From contig JACKJC010000001.1 in the NCBI GenBank assembly GCA_020638195.1, positions 1,215,875 to 1,279,874 on the forward strand: DNA of 64,000 nt, written 5' to 3'. Shown here piece by piece: positions 61,811 through 64,000 of the stretch. Source of the DNA: Methylobacteriaceae bacterium (GTDB taxonomy: Bacteria; Pseudomonadota; Alphaproteobacteria; Rhizobiales; Beijerinckiaceae). A program made the translations under genes and the position numbers. Every line of letters begins with the position of its first letter. The stretch's first letter is position 1. Below the pieces are notes generated by a model that did no database searches, had not been told where the DNA came from, and saw only the letters and a list, made by a program, of their open reading frames with translations.

Positions 61811-63298
61811 ATGGACGACGCGACGAACGGCCGGATTCCGGGACGGGAGAAGGCGATCCATCCGCCGCGCTTCGGCCTCGCGAGCCGCGTGCTGCTGCTG
61901 ATCGTGGCCTTCGTGCTGCTGGCGGAAGTCGCGATCTACATTCCTTCCATCGCCAATTTCCGCAACAACTGGCTGCGCACGCGCCTGTCGGCTGCTTATA
62001 CCGCCGCGCTCGTTCTTGACGCCGCGCCTGAGGGCATGGTTCCCCAGAGCCTGAAGGTCGCCATTCTCGACAGCGTCGGCGCCCGCATGATCGTGCTGAA
62101 ACGGCCCGACAGCCGGCGCATGCTGGCCGTATCGGACATGCCGCCCGAGGTCGACGAAGTCTCGGACCTGCGCAACCAGTCCGCCTGGAGCGCGATCACG
62201 GCCTCGTTCCGCACCTTGCTGGCGCGGCCCGGCCGCATTCTCGACGTGCGGAGCGATGCGCCGATGGGCGCCGACTACGTCGAGGTCGCGATCGACGAGG
62301 CGCCGCTGAAGGCGGCCATGCGCGCCTACTCGCTCAACATCCTGCTGCTGTCGCTGGCCATTTCCCTCATCGTCGCCTTGCTCGCGGTCGCGGCCCTGTC
62401 GATCATGGTCCTCGCCCCGGTGCGCCGTCTGACCGGCAATGTCGTCGCCTTCGCGTCGGCGCCGGAAGACGGCACGAAGATTATCGCGCCCTCCGGCGCC
62501 CGCCACGAGATCGGCGCCGCGGAGGAGGCTCTGGCCGACATGGAGCGCGCCCTGGCGCGCGAACTCTCCGAAAAGAAGCGGCTCGCCGCGCTCGGTCTGG
62601 CGGTGGCCAAGATCAACCACGACCTGCGCAACATGCTGACCTCGGCGCAGCTGATTTCCGACCGCCTGGCTTCCGCCTCCGATCCGCTGGTCGTCCGGCT
62701 CGCGCCGAAACTTGTTTCCACCCTCGACCGCGCTATCAGATTCTGCCAATCGACCCTGACCTACGGCCGTTCGGTAGACGAGGCGCCGCGCCCGGCGCCG
62801 ACGCCGCTGCGGCTGATGGCGGCGGAGGCGGCGGAGACAGCGATGCTGTCCGCGCGCTCCGCGATCGAGTTCCACAACGACGCGCCGCAGGATTTCATCA
62901 TCCAGGTCGATCGCGAGCAGTTTTTTCGCGCCCTGCTCAATCTTTTCCGCAATGCCGTCGAGGCGCTCGACAGCGCCGGGTCCACCGTGGGCGCGCCGGC
63001 GCTGCGGCTTTCGGCGACGCGCGGCGATGCCGGCGTTTCGATCCTCGTCGTCGACAACGGCCCAGGCCTCCCGCCGGCTGCGCGCGAAAACCTGTTCTCG
63101 GCCTTCCGCGGCGCCGCCCGGCCCGGCGGCACCGGTCTCGGGCTGGCGATCGCAGCCGACCTCGTGCGCGCGCACGGCGGCGCCATCAGCCTCAGGGATT
63201 CGGCGGAAGCGGCCTGGCCCGGCGCCGCCTTCGAAATCGTGCTTCCCGTGGGCGCGGCAAGCGGCCAGAACGGCGCGCCCGCCGAAGGAAAGTCCTGA
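61811..63298 (+). CDS. Membrane-bound sensor histidine kinase
   Basis: A 495-residue kinase. One helix at ~27-45 and another at ~177-202 enclose a periplasmic sensor domain of ~130 residues. A HAMP-like linker (VLAPVRRLTGNVVAF) follows, then the HisKA box AKINHDLRNMLTSAQLI (His270) and an ATPase domain with NLFRNAVEAL, DNGPGLPP and GGTGLGLAIAADLV. The His-Asp-Leu-Arg-Asn motif (HDLRN) is typical of the NtrY/HPK4-type group. No response regulator is in the window. It is the last gene of the VTT-flavoprotein operon. Confidence 0.9.
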   Translation: MDDATNGRIPGREKAIHPPRFGLASRVLLLIVAFVLLAEVAIYIPSIANFRNNWLRTRLSAAYTAALVLDAAPEGMVPQSLKVAILDSVGARMIVLKRPDSRRMLAVSDMPPEVDEVSDLRNQSAWSAITASFRTLLARPGRILDVRSDAPMGADYVEVAIDEAPLKAAMRAYSLNILLLSLAISLIVALLAVAALSIMVLAPVRRLTGNVVAFASAPEDGTKIIAPSGARHEIGAAEEALADMERALARELSEKKRLAALGLAVAKINHDLRNMLTSAQLISDRLASASDPLVVRLAPKLVSTLDRAIRFCQSTLTYGRSVDEAPRPAPTPLRLMAAEAAETAMLSARSAIEFHNDAPQDFIIQVDREQFFRALLNLFRNAVEALDSAGSTVGAPALRLSATRGDAGVSILVVDNGPGLPPAARENLFSAFRGAARPGGTGLGLAIAADLVRAHGGAISLRDSAEAAWPGAAFEIVLPVGAASGQNGAPAEGKS

Positions 63299-63395
63299 TG
63301 TCACAAACGCGACTTGCGTTTGCCGGCGCGACCGGTTAGACGGTCGCTGCCTCGGCGCTTCAACGCCGCTGGCGGATCGGCCAAACCGGTCCCGC

Positions 63396-63472
63396 GCGCC
63401 CGTAGCTCAGCTGGATAGAGCACCAGACTACGAATCTGGGGGTCAGAGGTTCGAATCCTTTCGGGCGCGCCA
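63396..63472 (+). tRNA. tRNA-Arg (anticodon ACG), CCA encoded
   Basis: A 77-base tRNA. The seven-base acceptor stem is GCGCCCG (63396-63402) with CGGGCGC (63462-63468), discriminator G and encoded CCA. The D arm begins AGCTCAG, the anticodon loop CTACGAA lies between CCAGA and TCTGG, and the T loop is TTCGAAT. Anticodon ACG reads CGU/CGC/CGA. It is followed by AT-richer sequence, a common integration site for mobile elements. Confidence 0.97.
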
Positions 63473-63785
63473 TTAAAATCAAGCACTTGGACCAGACGCG
63501 AGGATGTGATCAAGACGCTTCGTCTCGCCGGTAAGCGAGCGGTAAGCAGGACGGCCGATTTGGCGGCTACGCCTGCCGGTTGCAGCGCGCGCTTTCAAAC
63601 TCGCTTCAAATAGCTTTCAAACCCGCGTTTAGCTGGACGTTTACCGTCGTTACACTATGCATTGTCCTGCAAGTCGCCCTCGCGCTCCGAACTGTCACCC
63701 TTTGGCGCGCGTTCTTGGTGCCGCCAAGATAGGACGTGAGGGCGCGCCCTTCGCCTGACATACCAAACGTCTTCGATGCGCTGCT
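63473..63785. other. AT-richer region downstream of tRNA-Arg with short direct repeats
   Basis: No gene is supported here. The region is richer in A and T than the rest of the window. It has two 8-bp direct repeats CGGTAAGC (63529-63536 and 63540-63547) and two copies of GCTTTCAAAC (63591-63600 and 63613-63622). This pattern fits arm-type sites or the remains of an integrase locus next to a tRNA, but no integrase is visible. Confidence 0.4.
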
Positions 63786-64000
63786 TTAGCATTTGCGCCA
63801 GCGATCGTGCTTTGCGCGGTCGCCTTGGCGGTACGAACGAGCGATAGCGCCAACGCACATGTCCGCAAATTGCGCGAGGCTGTCGCCTGCTGAGTCCTTA
63901 AAGCGCACCTCTTTCATCGCGCCGCCTTTCACCCTACGACGCAATGCGGCAGCAAGCTTCTGGCGGAATTCCCGATCGCCCGAGCCGTCGATTACGACCT
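63786..64000 (-). CDS. DUF3800-domain protein, C-terminal fragment (5' end outside window)
   Basis: The minus strand is open from the window edge to a TAA at 63786-63788, giving the last ~71 codons of a longer gene. The translation carries VVIDGSGDREFRQKLAAALR, then FKDSAGDSLAQFADMCVGAI with ARSYR, the conserved end of the DUF3800 family (RNase H-like fold, unknown function, often in mobile or defence regions). The annotation is limited by the window edge; the N-terminal catalytic-type region cannot be seen. Confidence 0.8.
   Translation of the reverse strand, partial: VVIDGSGDREFRQKLAAALRRRVKGGAMKEVRFKDSAGDSLAQFADMCVGAIARSYRQGDRAKHDRWRKC

Noticed and set aside
63301..63513. Open frame antisense to tRNA-Arg ending in a run that reads like a small protein
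   Set aside because: It is the antisense of the tRNA gene, a well-known false annotation; no ribosome-binding site is seen.
63655..63858. 67-residue open frame on the minus strand near the window end
   Set aside because: Arginine-rich and overlapping the DUF3800 frame, whose conserved residues are clearly coding.

Overview
This 64 kb window is GC-rich chromosome from an alphaproteobacterium, most likely of the order Hyphomicrobiales (Rhizobiales). The evidence is a GcrA cell-cycle regulator whose upstream region is crowded with GANTC (CcrM) sites, a SAM-II riboswitch in front of metZ, the argD-argF-hslO order, a tandem-domain dCTP deaminase, and palindromic intergenic repeats of the kind common in this group. 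I cannot fix the genus. Genes are dense, neighbours often overlap as ATGA, TGATG or GTGA, and GTG or TTG starts are common.

Layout. 1-3.2 kb: end of a glycogen locus (glgB fragment, malQ). 3.2-7.6 kb: small unknown genes, trxC, an SLC13/ArsB-type transporter, a VAT-1-like oxidoreductase and a prolyl-tRNA editing protein. 7.6-13.2 kb: a complete cecR-ybhG-ybhF-ybhS-ybhR exporter operon with its own promoter and operator. 13.3-14.0 kb: a Phd/PIN toxin-antitoxin pair with a palindromic promoter. 14.0-18.3 kb: dCTP deaminase, a palindromic repeat, a SAM-II riboswitch, metZ, apaG and argE. 18.3-25 kb: hslO, argF, argD, gcrA, a PhoR-like kinase without membrane segments, and ppk2. 25-32 kb: a UPF0104 membrane protein, a YfhO-like membrane protein, ribA, and the def-fmt-truA operon. 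32-34 kb: an apparently frameshifted doxX gene, a transglutaminase-like protein and a Crp/Fnr regulator.

34-50 kb is dominated by uptake systems. There is a five-gene branched-chain amino acid type (Liv) ABC operon, a three-gene SsuABC/TauABC-type operon, an orphan amino-acid binding protein divergent from a membrane glycosyltransferase, and a dipeptide-type ABC operon with a fused DppD-DppF ATPase. 49.9-51.4 kb holds two overlapping hotdog thioesterases divergent from a TetR regulator across a 26-bp perfect palindrome. 51.4-63.3 kb holds dapD-DUF805-dapE, a cupin, DUF3237, a nitroreductase, ogt, an acyl-CoA thioesterase, ilvE, a 3-hydroxyisobutyrate dehydrogenase, and a VTT membrane protein/flavin disulfide reductase/histidine kinase operon. 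At 63.4 kb a tRNA-Arg(ACG) gene is followed by AT-richer sequence and the 3' end of a DUF3800 gene, which looks like the edge of an acquired region.

Most of the window is core metabolism (methionine, arginine, lysine/diaminopimelate, branched-chain amino acids, translation initiation, phosphate) with several nutrient importers. I did not find a clearly new multi-gene system. The most informative signals are regulatory: the SAM-II riboswitch with its promoter, the GANTC cluster before gcrA, several operator-promoter overlaps, the frameshift in doxX, a RibA with a degenerate RibB-like half, and the tRNA-Arg boundary.
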